Source: Gonium pectorale
Taxonomy: Eukaryota; Chlorophyta; Chlorophyceae; Chlamydomonadales; Volvocaceae
Length of the DNA: 56,352 bases
Reading direction: 5' to 3'
NCBI GenBank assembly: GCA_001584585.1
Contig: LSYV01000011.1
Coordinates: 1,514,398 to 1,570,749, forward strand
A model generated the notes under the pieces. The model searched no databases and was not told the origin of the DNA. It saw only the letters and a list, made by a program, of their open reading frames with translations. A program made the translations under genes and the position numbers. Shown here piece by piece: positions 35,521-46,797 of the stretch (positions are counted from its first letter, which is position 1; each line of letters begins with the position of its first letter).

Positions 35521-38500
35521 TTATACTTTTACAAGCTTTAAAGCTGCACAACGCGAGCCCCCGCATCGCCGTGCCACTGTGCCGCATACGGCTGCGCAAG
35601 CGGCTCGCCAGATCAGGGGGCTTTCCTGCGCTGGCTTCCCATGCCCACCCGCTGACCCTTCCATACGCCGTTCGTGCCGTACCTTGTCAGATGCGTGCTT
35701 GTCAGCGCCGTGGGTCAGGAGGATGCGCGCAACCGCCACGTCACCCGCCAGGGCGGCGAAGTGAAGAGGCGTGCGGAACTCCTGCAGCGAGCAAGGGTGA
35801 ATGCAAGTGACGAAGGAACAACGCAACGAAATGGGGAGGAATTGCAGAACGTGACCGTACGCATGCGACGCACTTTATTCATTCCATCGACGCCGTATAC
35901 TACACACGCGGCGGCGCTGCTGCACGGGCATTAGGGTAAGATTCAACGCCTCCGTGCCGTTCAGCGCCCTTCTCGCCATGCACAGGTACCCGCCGTTACG
36001 CACCCCGTTTTTCTGGTTTGGTGACGCGCCGGCGCGCAGCAGCACGCTAACCGCCTTGAATTGGCCCTTGCCAGCTGCCAGGTGCAGCGGTGTGTTACCG
36101 CGCTGCGGGGAAGCGGGCGGGGTCACTCAAGGCGGTTGCGTTCACCACATACGAACAGTCAGGTCGCGCACAGCCGTCAAGCCTTGCTCACCGCGCAATC
36201 GGGTAGACCAAACAACAAGGTTTTGCAAGGAATGGACTCCACATCACGCATAACTGGTGGCGCGAGATGGGGCGCAAGCCCCAGGGCCAGCGGCCTGGGA
36301 CGCCTGGCGGCACTGGTAACTCAACGCACACACACAAAACATTTTTCCTTTTCAACACACAGAACATGCAGTACTGTCGCGCATGCCGTACATCGTCTGC
36401 CGCGTCCATATGAGCTCCGGCCTTCACGAGCGCTTCCGCGGCGCCCGCCCAGCCCAGCTCCGCCGCGGAGTGCAGGGGGGTTTGCAGCACCTGTGGCAAG
36501 GGGTGACCGAGCGAGAGGAGCAAGCAACTGTGCAACGCCATCTCGGCGTACCGCTCATCAGCTATACACACGACACAGTACGACGTTACTGCACACCGTT
36601 GCTCTCTCGTGTCACCGCCGTACCGCATCCTGTACGACACACTACGGATTGCTGCAGAGGGGCCACGGTGCTTCTTTTTGCAGCCCGACGTCCATCCCCT
36701 TCCGCATAACGCCCTTTTTACCTCGTCTTTCGCGTCCACCGGCGCCCCTGCCCGCACCAGAAGCTCCACCGCCGCTCCGCTCCGGGCGTAGTGCAGTGGC
36801 GATAACCCGCCGGCCTTTCAATTGTACAACAGAGACGGGCAAAGCGTTGTGCTCCCGGTACCGCAGTGAGCAGCTGGGGACGTCAACCCGTGACAGGCAG
36901 TGCGTGCTCAGGCAGCACAACCAACGCGCAAGCACGCAGGTTGCTTCGTAGATCAAGCTGTTTAGACGGGCAGGAAAACATGAGGAAGCATCTCGCAGCC
37001 GGTGTCATACATCGGTATAACGGGCTAGAGGAGCTGAGGCCGGGGCAGAGGAACAAGCCGCCCAGCCGCGTATGCCTGGCAGATCTGACATTGTCAACGG
37101 TGCAGACAGAAGCTCCCGCGGCCAGGAGGGCTCCGATCAGCTCCGGGTTGTCCCACGTCACGGCGTGCGTCAGCGGCGTCTTGCCCTGCAAGCCCAGTGC
37201 CACCGCCAGGCAACGACTTCTTGAAAACGGAAAAGGAAACAGGGAAGGCAGCCTCATGCTCATACACACCCTCTTGGTCATGCCGTGTGCGGTCAAGTCC
37301 ACGACTGTGAGCTACGCATGCGGCCAGGGCCCAGGGGGATGCAGCACAAGGAACAGAGGAAGACGTAGCAAAAGGCTATGCGATCGCACCAAAACACCCG
37401 CATCATGAGCGCTGCGAGGCCTTCTTGTGACCGCTTGCGTTAGGCATTTTGTTTCCCTCCTCGCTCGCGTAGACATGTCGTACGCTCCGCCCGCGCCCAC
37501 CGCGCACCTCGTACGGGGCCCCATCCCGGATGTTTGGTGCCACGCCGCTCTCCAGCAGTCTCCGGATGGCGGCCATGTCGGGTGCGGGCGTGTTGCAGCG
37601 CCGAAGCAAGTCACCCTGTCCGCACCCGCATACACACACACACAGCTGCATGAGCAGCGGCGGCAGCCTGCTACTATGTGTTATGTACTGCAATACTGTC
37701 TTCTGCACGCCGCTCGTATTCCCCGTACACAACAGCATGCACAGGGGGAGAGCTGACGTACTTGTAGTTCGGTTACGCCTAAAACGACCCAGGCAAGCAA
37801 GGTTGGCCGTGCCCTTGGGCGGACAGTAACACTAACGAATGAGAAGCGACTCGGCGCGTACGCGAGGCTCCGAATCATCCGCACCTCCTGCACCGTCCTG
37901 TACAGCGGTGGCACGAATGAGTTTCCCTTGGCACAAGCCGACGGCGGCGGGTGCGGCGGCAGCGGGGCCGCCGAGGGCGAGGAGTGTGCCCCAACGGCGC
38001 TGGAGTCAGCAGCGGTCGCGGGGACCGCTGAGCTGCCGTTGCCACCCCCACCATTGACTCGGTCGCCGGCGGCACCGGCCGACGGCGGTGCGGCGACGGG
38101 CGCCGCAGAGCCTTCACGCTCAGGCCCCCGGACTGCCTGCGCATTGAAGTACAGCGTCCTCAACACGCAACTGCCGTATGCGCCGTACCGCACAGCGATG
38201 CTACAGCCGAGGACACAGTTGACTTTTGGTATGTACGGCGCAAAGTGTATTGACACCCAAACCACCAACCGCCGATGCGGCAGCTACATACGTACCGTGC
38301 CAATTGCGAACGCGGCCGCTGCGGTGCAGCCCATCAGCCCAATCTCGCGGCGGCTCAGCACGCCGCTGCCCTTGGCCTCCTGCGCCGCCACGAGCTGCCC
38401 CAGCAGCCGCTCCTGCTGCGCCAGCCGGTCCTGCACACGGAGGGGTCGTGTGGGCGCGGCTGTTGGTCTCCCTGCTGGAAAAAAGAGAAACCCCCTGCTG

Positions 38501-39098
38501 GCCGCTTCCTGGCACCCGGCACTCGCGCTCGGCAGCTGCACAGTCCCGCGCCCCGTCATGTCCCTGGCCTACTTGGAGGGGGCCGACGACCTTGTCTTGC
38601 AGCCTGCGATCGAGCCACTCCATCGCCCGCTGCCGGACCTCGTCGTCCGCACCGCCCTGCCACGAGTGAGCAATGGCTAATCCTTTAACACTGTTGAAGA
38701 AAAGAAGCGTGCATGTTTTGGAGCTTTGAAACGCAATCAGCTATACCTCATAATTCCGAAATACGGGTAGGGCGCGCTTGGCGGCACCCGGCAACGCATT
38801 TTTCCTCGACCCTCAACGACAAGTTCAACGATTCGGCGCTCACCTCGGGGGATCGCGGCCCGGCTTGGGGAACCGACGTCAGCCGTCGTCCGTGGCCCCG
38901 CAGGTCGGCTCCAGAGGCTCCAGTGCCGCTCAAGGGCATCTTCGCTCTGCGGGCCGCGACATCAATGAGCGGGCGCGCATTGGCTGCGCTGCGCGCGAGA
39001 GCGAGCGTCGACCGCGGCCCTATGCCTCCCTTGTGGGGGCGCGGAAAGGGGCAGTCACTGGATGCTGCGCAGCATAGTCGGCTGCGCAGAGTGGCCAT
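35521..39098 (-). CDS. Ankyrin-repeat protein 1, organelle-type N-terminus (474 aa)
   Basis: Eleven exons, in gene order: 39098-38844, 38656-38573, 38430-38296, 38136-37885, 37615-37508, 37185-37090, 36814-36722, 36490-36392, 36102-36004, 35781-35683, 35625-35521; every join is phase 0. Exon 1 starts MATLRSRLCCAASS and looks like a transit peptide; the same start pattern is kept in the paralogue. Exons 2-3 encode a charged helical part (DEVRQRAMEWLDRRLQDKVV, QERLLGQLVAAQEAK) ending in a short hydrophobic stretch (MGCTAAAAFAIG). Exon 4 is a Pro/Ala/Ser linker. Exons 5-10 each encode one ankyrin repeat (for example TPLHLAAGKGQFKAVSVLLR, TPLHFAALAGDVAVARILLT). Ankyrin stacks bind other proteins; the partner is unknown. 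The last exon is tentative: reading on through the donor at 35683 also stays open to the same stop. A GACCC-NN-GGGTC motif lies 252 bp upstream. Confidence 0.85.
36062..36214. repeat. 153-bp tract identical to 42125-42277
   Basis: The tract covers 41 bp of exon 9 and 112 bp of the intron before it. It is identical base for base to the matching tract in unit 2, whereas flanking exon and intron sequence differs often. Confidence 0.9.
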
Positions 39099-40277
39099 AA
39101 TGAGATGCTGGCGTTTCTTCTGACAGGGCGATGCATATGCCTTGCCCAGGCTTGCCCGCGGCGTGGCCGTTCCGATACATGAACAACACCTAACCGGCAG
39201 CTCACGGCGCTCGTACAAGCCCATGCGTCACGAAGCCTTTTGAACCCTTAGATATTGTGGGCTTCATTTCCATCCTGAGCATATAACCTAGCGCTGGATC
39301 AGCAGGCCGCGGGTAGGAATCGCAGTGTGGCTCACACCCAAAGGCGAGGTGACCCACGGGTCAGCGCCCTAACACAGCGCATGCGCAGTGCCTCGCCCCC
39401 GGGTTGCACCCGCCCACGTATGGCGGGGAAGCAGCACAGGCCTTACGCATCTTATGTGGTCTGCATCTCACCATTTTGATGCCGGCGCACAGAATTGGCG
39501 CGTAACATCCTGAGTCGCATGGCACCGGCGCGGCGAGACGCATTGCGCCCCATGCTGGTGCCACGCCAACTTGCGTGTTGAAAGCGCGCGAACCCTGCGC
39601 GGCTGAACAATACTAGAAGTAAATCAAAGGTAGGCACCCACGCTACTGCTTTACGGCATAAAGCAGGCCAGGCGCTGAGGCCCAAACGGACGGCATGACA
39701 GTGAGTGATGCATAACGGCCTATGTGACAGACCGGGCCGAGGCGGATGACTTGCGGTTCGCACATAACATGCCAGAGCGCAGATACGCCTCACTGAGACA
39801 CGGCCTCACCTGGCGGCTCCACAACGGCCACGGGGCAAGCGGGGACTGTAACCTTGTCAAAAGGTGTGCTGTGTTCCTGTACCGTATAAACGCTTGCAAC
39901 AGCCGGACGCGGGTATGCCGCAACATTCGGACACTGGCAGACGCGCGCTGCAGAAAGCGCAAGGCCGAAACGACCGCCGCACCCACACCGGAGGCGGGCC
40001 TTGCAGCGCCTCCACGGCACCACACTGCCTGCCTCTTCAGCTACGACCCTTGTCAAGATGCACGCGGCGGCATGCCATATGGGTCCATCCTTTATCGTGT
40101 CTGTGATGAGCGATCATGGATGCATTGTGTATTCAGGTGTGTGCTGCAGCACGATGCTAACCTGAGGTCGTACAGCGCCGCCCTTACGCAGCCCTGTGTC
40201 TGTAACGGGCCGTTGCCGCACTGACGAGCTAGTGCCGTAGTAATACTCCGGTCCCTCACCCTTCTCCCGCACCTGCA
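39099..40277. other. Spacer: promoter side of ankyrin gene 1 and start of unit 2
   Basis: Holds the promoter of ankyrin gene 1 (palindromic motif at 39350-39363). From about 40068 it is the diverged copy of intron 2 of the two-TM gene. No independent gene is supported. Confidence 0.5.
39350..39363. promoter_or_regulatory. Palindromic motif GACCC-NN-GGGTC upstream of ankyrin gene 1
   Basis: TGACCCACGGGTCA, with perfect 6-bp arms around AC, lies 252 bp upstream of the ankyrin gene 1 ATG. A transcription-factor site is inferred from recurrence, not shown. Confidence 0.4.
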
Positions 40278-40440
40278 GGCATCGCTCAGCTGGCACCTGG
40301 CAGCTCTTGCAGTTCCTCGAGCCAGTTCCTCCAGCTATGTCCTCGAGCCAGCCGTAGATCAACGGCTGGCTCGAGGACCTGCGAGAGGTCATGCCACTGT
40401 ACGGCGCAGTCCCTGTACGGCGCAGTTGACCCGGAAGGCA
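40278..40440 (+). pseudogene. Decayed copy of the last exon of the two-TM gene
   Basis: After CCTGCAG the sequence GCATCGCTCAGCTGGCA matches the start of the intact exon at 34335. The hydrophobic part is then lost and replaced by a Ser-coding and hairpin-forming stretch, and the remaining match (WLEDLREVMP and SLYGAV) is spread over shifted frames. No other exons of the gene are found upstream in unit 2, so it is a fragment. Confidence 0.7.
40341..40376. repeat. Perfect 15-bp inverted repeat with 6-base loop
   Basis: The arm CCTCGAGCCAGCCGT (40341-40355) and its exact complement at 40362-40376 flank the loop AGATCA. It lies inside the decayed exon, where unit 1 has no such hairpin. Confidence 0.9.
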
Positions 40441-41579
40441 TGTACGCGAGTGGGCCAAGGCTAGCGTGCACGCTTTAAAAGCCCTCTCATCCTTTCGAGC
40501 ACTGCTATATGTCTCCCCTGGTGTTGGTTATGATTCACTTCAACGCTTGCCGTCACTGCATTTGACGGTTATTGGCAGATACCCAATGGCACCCGTTGCA
40601 AACGTGCAATGCAGCCGTGCGTGTGTTGCGGACCTGATGTGTGGGACTGCGGTGGTTGCACGGCCCGTTCGGCTATGGCGGCTGGTGCTCACGGCGGTTG
40701 CTGCAACATTCTGCAACGACGCACCGCCGCGGAGCCGCTGTGAATACTTTCTTGGTGCCTGCCGATGACACTGCCATACGCATGCTGTTGCAACTGCAGG
40801 CATATGGTGTGACAACCCTTTTGAGGGTCAATAATGGACCCATCCCACGTCGCAATCACAGACTTGAGTAATCAGCCAGCCAGCGAATTCTCGGCATTCG
40901 ATTGAACCTCGACCCTAAGCTACGGTTGTCGTGAGATGCTGACATCCTTGGCATTTCCACAGAGCCAATGTGGGTCATTCCTCACTCAGCAACGAAATCA
41001 AGCCGTCACTTGCAGTAAAACCACTATGCCTCGAACGCCTTGCACCCGTGCTCGGACGGGGCCAGTCCGAGCTGTGGTCCTCGCCAACGCACGACCTCAT
41101 ACGGTAGGACGTTGCTTCATACACAAGCAGGGCGGCGCTCAAAGCCTAGCCTGCGCGTGGATGGCATGGTTCGACCTAAAATTGCAGACTGACCCTGGAA
41201 GAACTCCGCGCGTGCAACATGCCGCCGCCGACGCCTGACGGGCAGTTCCCGAGTCCTCTCGTGCGGTCTCGTAGCCACCTCTTGCAAACCAGCCGTGTTT
41301 GCCGTAGACTGACGGATCCCATGACATCAGTCCGAGTGTCCGACTCGACGCAATGCCCCTTCAGTTAATGCCGTCAGAGGAGGATGTCATCCAGGAACGA
41401 GCTGTATGACAGATCAGACGGGCGCTTGCCATCCTGCGCGATTGGTTACGCGGTTCGGCAAACAAAGCCACAGTTCACGGCAAAAGGAATCACCAGCATA
41501 CCTGGCCGCCACACCTGGCAACAGACATCAGGACAGCAAAAGGCAACGCTGCAGAGGGAGGCTCACACGTCAATCAGCA
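40441..41579. other. Spacer inside duplication unit 2
   Basis: The diverged copy of 34484-35520. Conserved blocks are separated by gaps that are not multiples of three, so the similarity comes from duplication and not from a shared gene. Confidence 0.6.
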
Positions 41580-44500
41580 TCAAGGGGACAAAGGCTGCTG
41601 GGCGCGACGCGTGAGCCTCCACATCGAAGGGCAATGTACCGCATCCGGCAACCAAGGGGTTCGCTGGACCACTGGAATCTCCCTTCGTTGGCTTCGATCC
41701 CATGCACACCCGCTGACCCTTCCATACGCCGCTCGTGCCGTTACCTTGTCAGATGCGTGCATGTCAGCGCCGTAGGTCAGGAGGATGCGCGCTACCGCCA
41801 CGTGTTCCCCGCGGGAGGCTGCGTGCAGCGGCGTGCGAAGCTTCTGCAGCGAGCAAGGGCGAATGCAAGTGACGGAGGAACAACGCAACGAAATGAGGAG
41901 GCACAGCACAACGTGACCGTACGCATGCGACGCACTTTATTCATACCATCGACGCCGTATACTGGACACGCGGCAGCGCTGCTGCACGGGCAGTACAGTT
42001 GGGCAAAATTCGACTCATCTTTGCCGTTCAGGGCCCTGTCATGCACGGACAACCGCGCTCGCGCACCGCGTTTCTGCGGTTCTCAGACGCGCCGGCGCGC
42101 AGCAGCACGCTAACCACCTCGAACTGGCCCTTGCCAGCTGCCAGGTGCAGCGGTGTGTTACCGCGCTGCGGGGAAGCGGGCGGGGTCACTCAAGGCGGTT
42201 GCGTTCACCACATACGAACAGTCAGGTCGCGCACAGCCGTCAAGCCTTGCTCACCGCGCAATCGGGTAGACCAAACAGCAGGGTTTGCAAGGCATGGACT
42301 CCACATCACGCATAACTGGTGGCGCGAGACGGGGCGCAAGCCCCAGGGCCAGCGGCCTGGGATGCTTACCGGCGCTGGTAACTAAACGCCTGGCGGCCAC
42401 ACACCCACAGAACATGCCTTACTTTGTCTTTCGCGTTCACTCGAGCTCTGGCCTCCACGAGGGCTTCCACGGCGCCCGCCCAGCCCCACTTTGCCGCGGA
42501 GTGCAGGGGGGTTTGCAGCACCTGCGGCAGGGGGTGACCGAGCGAGAAGAGCAACATGATATCACTGTCTCGAGCAAGCGTCCCGCCCGGTCATCAGCTG
42601 CACGCGCCGTACAAGCCATGTTGCACGATCACTCTCTCGCGGGGGCCGCGGGCGCCTTCCTGCGGGGCCGCGCCACAAGCTGGATATGCGAGGTACACAC
42701 GCCGGTTTACGCGTCGCGGCAGTCGGCCTGGACGCCTTTTGCATGCATAACGCCCTTCTTACCTCGTCTTTCGCGTCCACCGGCGCCCCCGCCCGCACCA
42801 GCAGCCCCACCGCCGTTGCGCTCCGGGCGTAGTGCAGCGGCGACAACCCGCCGGCCTGTCGGTTGCGTACCGCAGCAAGAGTGACCAAGCGTTGCGCCCC
42901 TGACCACACGCAGTGAGCAGCTGACGTCGACCGATGACCGAGACAGTGAACGCACAACCAATGCGCAAGCATGCAGGTTGCTTGGTAGAAAACAGGCCGA
43001 CGCAACATGAGGCGGGGCCGCCCACCTGTACAGCGTTCTAGAGAGATTGTGGATGGCCGGGGCAGGGGAACAAGCCGCCCAGCCGCGTATGCCTGGCAGA
43101 CCTGACCTCGTTCACGGCGCAGACGGAAGCTCCCGCGCCCAGGAGGGCTCCGATCAGCTCCGGGTTGTCCCACGTCACGGCGTGCATCAGCGGCGTCTTG
43201 CCCTGCAGGCGCCGAAGCACCGCCAGGCGACGACCTCTGGACCATGACCGCGACCGCGCGGCGCAACACATGCCAGCCAGGCCTTTCACAAGGAAGGCAT
43301 AGCAAAAAAAAGCAAAGGGCCAATCAATCACACCAAAGCACTCCCATCACCTGGTTTGGGGCCCCATCGCGGATGTTTGGGTCCACGCCGTTCTCCAGCA
43401 ACTCCCGGATGGCGGCCATGTCGGGTGCGGGCGTGCTGCACCACCCGAGCAAATCAACCTGCTCACACACACACACACACACACACACACGCGGCAAGTG
43501 TCGGCGCGTATTGAGATCAGGTCGTGTTAGAACCCAGCCAGGTACGAAATGACGTGATCCGAATGGGCATCGTGGTGTTCTCATGCTCGCTAGGGTGCCT
43601 GTGGCGAACGGCCTGGCTCGGCGCGTGCTTAGATGGTGGTGTTCCGGGCGAGCTAAGGAGCCGACCTGGGTCTTTGGTTTTTCGCACGCGCCGCCGACAG
43701 GTCCGAGAGGTAGCCTGCTCCGGTGCTACAAGGGCCTCAGGGGGCAGCAGCTACTTAGGAGAGCCAGTGAACAGCACCGCGGAGCGTAATCACAGGGCGG
43801 CTGCATCCCTCGCTCCTAGCTGCAGGCCGTCCCTCGGTTGAGCGAGGGGAACAGCGGCCATTCGCTCTCGCTGTCTCGCAGCGGTTAAGCGGTCTCTTGT
43901 TGGGGCGGGCTGTTGGGGCGGGTTGTTGGGGCGACCCGGAAAAGTAACGCACAACTCACACACGCAGCGGAAGCCTGACGTTGTTTACTCTGCTACTATG
44001 TCCAGAGGACGTCGTTTGCACACCCAACGTAAAGCTGTGAGGACTTGAAGGGGAGTGCGCATACCGGCATACGCTAACAACGAGCGAGATATACATTCGC
44101 GTCCGGCCCTTTGGCGGACAGCAACACCAGCCAACGGCGATGGCCGCGGCTCCAGGAGTCCGGGTCATCCGCACCTGCTGCGACGTGGCGTACAGCGGCG
44201 GGACGAACAAGTCTCCCTTGGCACACGTCATCCGCGGCGGGTGCGGGGCCGCGGAGGGCGCGGAGGGCGCCCCAGCTGCGCTAAAGTCAGCGGCTGTGGC
44301 GGGGACTGCTGACGCGGCAACGGTGCCGTTGCTGACCCCGCCACCGATTGCCTCGGAGCCGGTCGCCAGCGGCACGGCGACGGGCGCCGCAGGGCATTCA
44401 CGCTCGGGAAGCCGGACTGCCTGCGCATTAAGGTACGTTAGGGCCTCCTCAGCACGTACACGCCGCACTCGCCGTACCATGCTGTAGAAGAGTCAAGACC

Positions 44501-45503
44501 CGTGCGGTGACGCTACAATCAAAGGGCGGGGATACCAGTACCTTCTACAACCGGTATGCGTGAAGCAAAACATATAGCACCCAAACACCCGACCGCCGAG
44601 GCGGCAGCTGTGTACCGTGTCGTTAACGAAGCCAAAGGCTGGGGTGCCGGGGTCCACCAGCCCGTCCTCCTGCCGCTGCTGCTGCATGGGAGGCGGCGGT
44701 TGTGGCGGGTTCTTGGCCTCCTGGGCCGCCACGAGCTGCCTTAGCAGCAGCTCCTGTTGCACCAGCCGTTCCTGCGCACGCACGGGAGGTTCGTTGGCCG
44801 GATGGCCACATTTACTGCTTCGCCCCCTGCTCGGTAGCAACGTCCCAAAAATGTGGTGACCCGAGCCACTCACGCAGCCCCGCAGCGAGTACTCGACGCT
44901 TCCGGTTCAGCGCGCAAACCTCACATGCCCTATGACGTCTGGTGGTGCAGCCCACCCGGCACAGCCCCGCGCCCCGACATTCCGCAGCTTACTTGGATGG
45001 GCCCGACGACCTTGTCTTGCAGCCTGCGGTCGAGCCACTCCAGCGCCCGCTGCCGGACCTCGTCGCCCGCGGCGCCCTGCCCGGAATAAGCCAGTGAGAA
45101 GTCTTCGGTATGATGTATGAGGAGAGGAACACTGATTGGGAGTTCCGCATCCGCAATCAGCTTATCCTTTCAAAGGTCGGAAAACCGGTACATCGCGCTT
45201 GCTGGCACCGGTAATAGCAATATGTGTTCGACCTTCAAAAATGCGTTCAGCGGTTACCTCGGGGGATCGCGGGCCGGCTTGAAGAACTGATATCAGCCGT
45301 TGTCCACGGCCTCGCAGGTCGGCTACGATGCCGCTCAAGGGCAGCGTTACTCCGTAGGCCTCGACATGAACGCGCGGGCGTGCGTAGGCTCGCTGCCGCA
45401 GGGTAGCGAGCCTGGCGCTCGGCTTCAGCAGCCCAAGACCTCCCCGGCGCGTAAAGGGGCGGGTAGGGGTTGTGCAGCAATGCCGGCAGCACAGAGCAGC
45501 CAT
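41580..45503 (-). CDS. Ankyrin-repeat protein 2, paralogue of 35521-39098
   Basis: The exon order matches gene 1 from the ATG at 45503 (exon 1 45503-45258) to exon 10 (41843-41745); all recognised joins are phase 0. The start MAALCCRHCCTTPTRPFTRR parallels the other copy. Exon 3 has lost the hydrophobic end of gene 1 and carries a Pro/Gln stretch (NPPQPPPPMQQQRQEDG) instead. Exons 5-10 again give six single-exon ankyrin repeats, for example TPLMHAVTWDNPELIGALLG and TPLHSAAKWGWAGAVEALVE. No frame break or stop was found in any recognised exon, so the gene looks functional. The separate last exon of gene 1 has no clear counterpart; the frame instead reads on to a stop at 41580-41582, which defines the end given here. 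A perfect 16-bp palindrome lies 214 bp upstream of the ATG. Confidence 0.83.
42125..42277. repeat. 153-bp tract identical to 36062-36214
   Basis: The partner tract in unit 2, spanning exon 9 and the preceding intron of ankyrin gene 2. Confidence 0.9.
43464..43490. repeat. CA dinucleotide microsatellite
   Basis: About 13 CA units in the intron before exon 5 of ankyrin gene 2. The matching site in gene 1 (about 37632-37644) has a run of only about half that length. Confidence 0.9.
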
Positions 45504-46797
45504 TTTAAGATGCTACTGGCGGGCGGTTCTTGTAAATGGGCGAATACGATGCATGAGACCGCACTCCCTGCGCCGGGTAACCCCTGTACGGCAAGACACA
45601 AAGCTCGTACGCACGGGCCAGACGTAGCCCTGACCGGTGATTACAGTGTCACTTAGTGCTTCATACATGCTGGAATGTCGGCGGGAGGGTATCAGCAATG
45701 CGGCGTTGAAATTAAAGTGACCCATGGGTCACCGCTACTTCCTGCCTCCATACAGCCCTGCGGCCCGGGCCCAATGCTTTTCGAAATCTGCACCAAACTT
45801 ACGAAGCGGAAAGTTTCCAGTCTATGGCCACGATGGCCACGGTTGCGGAGGAATACGACACTCACGCCCTCCGAGCGACCTGTCACTGACTACCGGTACG
45901 TCTTAAAACAATTACACGACGGACAGGCCTCAATTCAATGCATTATCTCAAGGGTGGCCACTTGCGAGCATAGAAACTAGCATAACGGTCGTGCATACAT
46001 TCATAAACGCTTCCATTGCCCGGCTGAACTTGGCAGCCATGTGTTGGCGGTAACAGGTCTACAGGCGGTAACAGGTTCTTCGCAGACCGTCACGCTGAGT
46101 GGCTCCGCAACGGGTATTGTTGCGGGTGAGAGCGCGTCGCCGTGCAACGCACAGAACAGGCCCCGCGTCCTCACTGCCAACTATCGCTTGAGACCGATAA
46201 GGCACGTGCGCCCGCAACAAAAGCAGCACAGCCGTGCGTTCCCAAGACGCAGCACTCCGCGTGTCCAGCCCGCATGCTCCCGAATACCTTGTCCTCAGTT
46301 CCACCCATAAGTCCCGACCGCTGCCCCACACCTACCCCCTTATCACCCGCTTTGGAGTACCTGCCAACATATGGGTAAGGTCTGCCCGCCCCCCAGGCAA
46401 CCTGCTAATCAGACAACACAAACGCGAGCGGCCGCAGCGCCACGGCTGCCAAGCGCCAGACGGCTTCGGGAACGTCCTTGCCCACGTGCTTTACAAGTCA
46501 CGCAACCACAGTTCACCTCTCCTGCGAAGTTCAAGTCCAATATAGGTGACAAAAGGCACACGTCCTTGCTAGGCCCAACGTGTTGCATGCTTGCTCGTGC
46601 GGAACGCAGCCGGTGGGCCGCACAACAGCGCGCCGGCATAACGCCACTCGGCATTCACATTCGCTTTAAGCGCCCGTTGCAACATACCCTGGCTCTCCGA
46701 TTCTCAGCGCAAAACAAGCCAGCCCCCCTTATCTAACATCCTATGGCAGTATCTTTGCCCCATGCGCATGCTCCCTGTCGCGGGAACTCAGCCGCTC
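45504..46797. other. Intergenic region
   Basis: Promoter side of ankyrin gene 2 and 3' side of the SLC10A7-like gene, which both run on the minus strand. Apart from the palindrome at 45717-45732 nothing is supported. Confidence 0.5.
45717..45732. promoter_or_regulatory. Perfect 16-bp palindrome upstream of ankyrin gene 2
   Basis: GTGACCCATGGGTCAC is its own reverse complement and contains the GACCC-NN-GGGTC arms. It lies 214 bp upstream of the ankyrin gene 2 ATG, close to the spacing in gene 1. Confidence 0.45.

Larger units (their letters stand above)
34040..39098. repeat. Tandem segmental duplication, unit 1
   Basis: About 5.06 kb, similar in order and orientation to 40068-45503. It starts in intron 2 of the two-TM gene, covers its last exon, a non-coding spacer with many conserved blocks, and the whole ankyrin gene 1 on the minus strand. 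Edges are approximate. Confidence 0.88.
40068..45503. repeat. Tandem segmental duplication, unit 2
   Basis: About 5.44 kb, same order and orientation as 34040-39098. It carries the decayed last exon of the two-TM gene, the spacer, and ankyrin gene 2. Exons are well kept, most introns and the spacer are diverged with insertions and deletions. Edges are approximate. Confidence 0.88.

Noticed and set aside
34937..35764. Plus-strand open frame of 275 codons downstream of the two-TM gene
   Set aside because: The copy in unit 2 has gaps that shift the frame and several stops, and the right part is antisense to ankyrin exons.
43464..43490. Short regular repeats as a CRISPR array
   Set aside because: Only microsatellites and minisatellites without unique spacers are present, in a eukaryotic gene-rich region.
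45258..45503. Apparent loss of the start codon in ankyrin gene 2 (ATG of the MPLS stretch changed)
   Set aside because: Both paralogues share an earlier in-frame ATG (MATL / MAAL) at the same distance, so that is the real start and gene 2 is not broken here.
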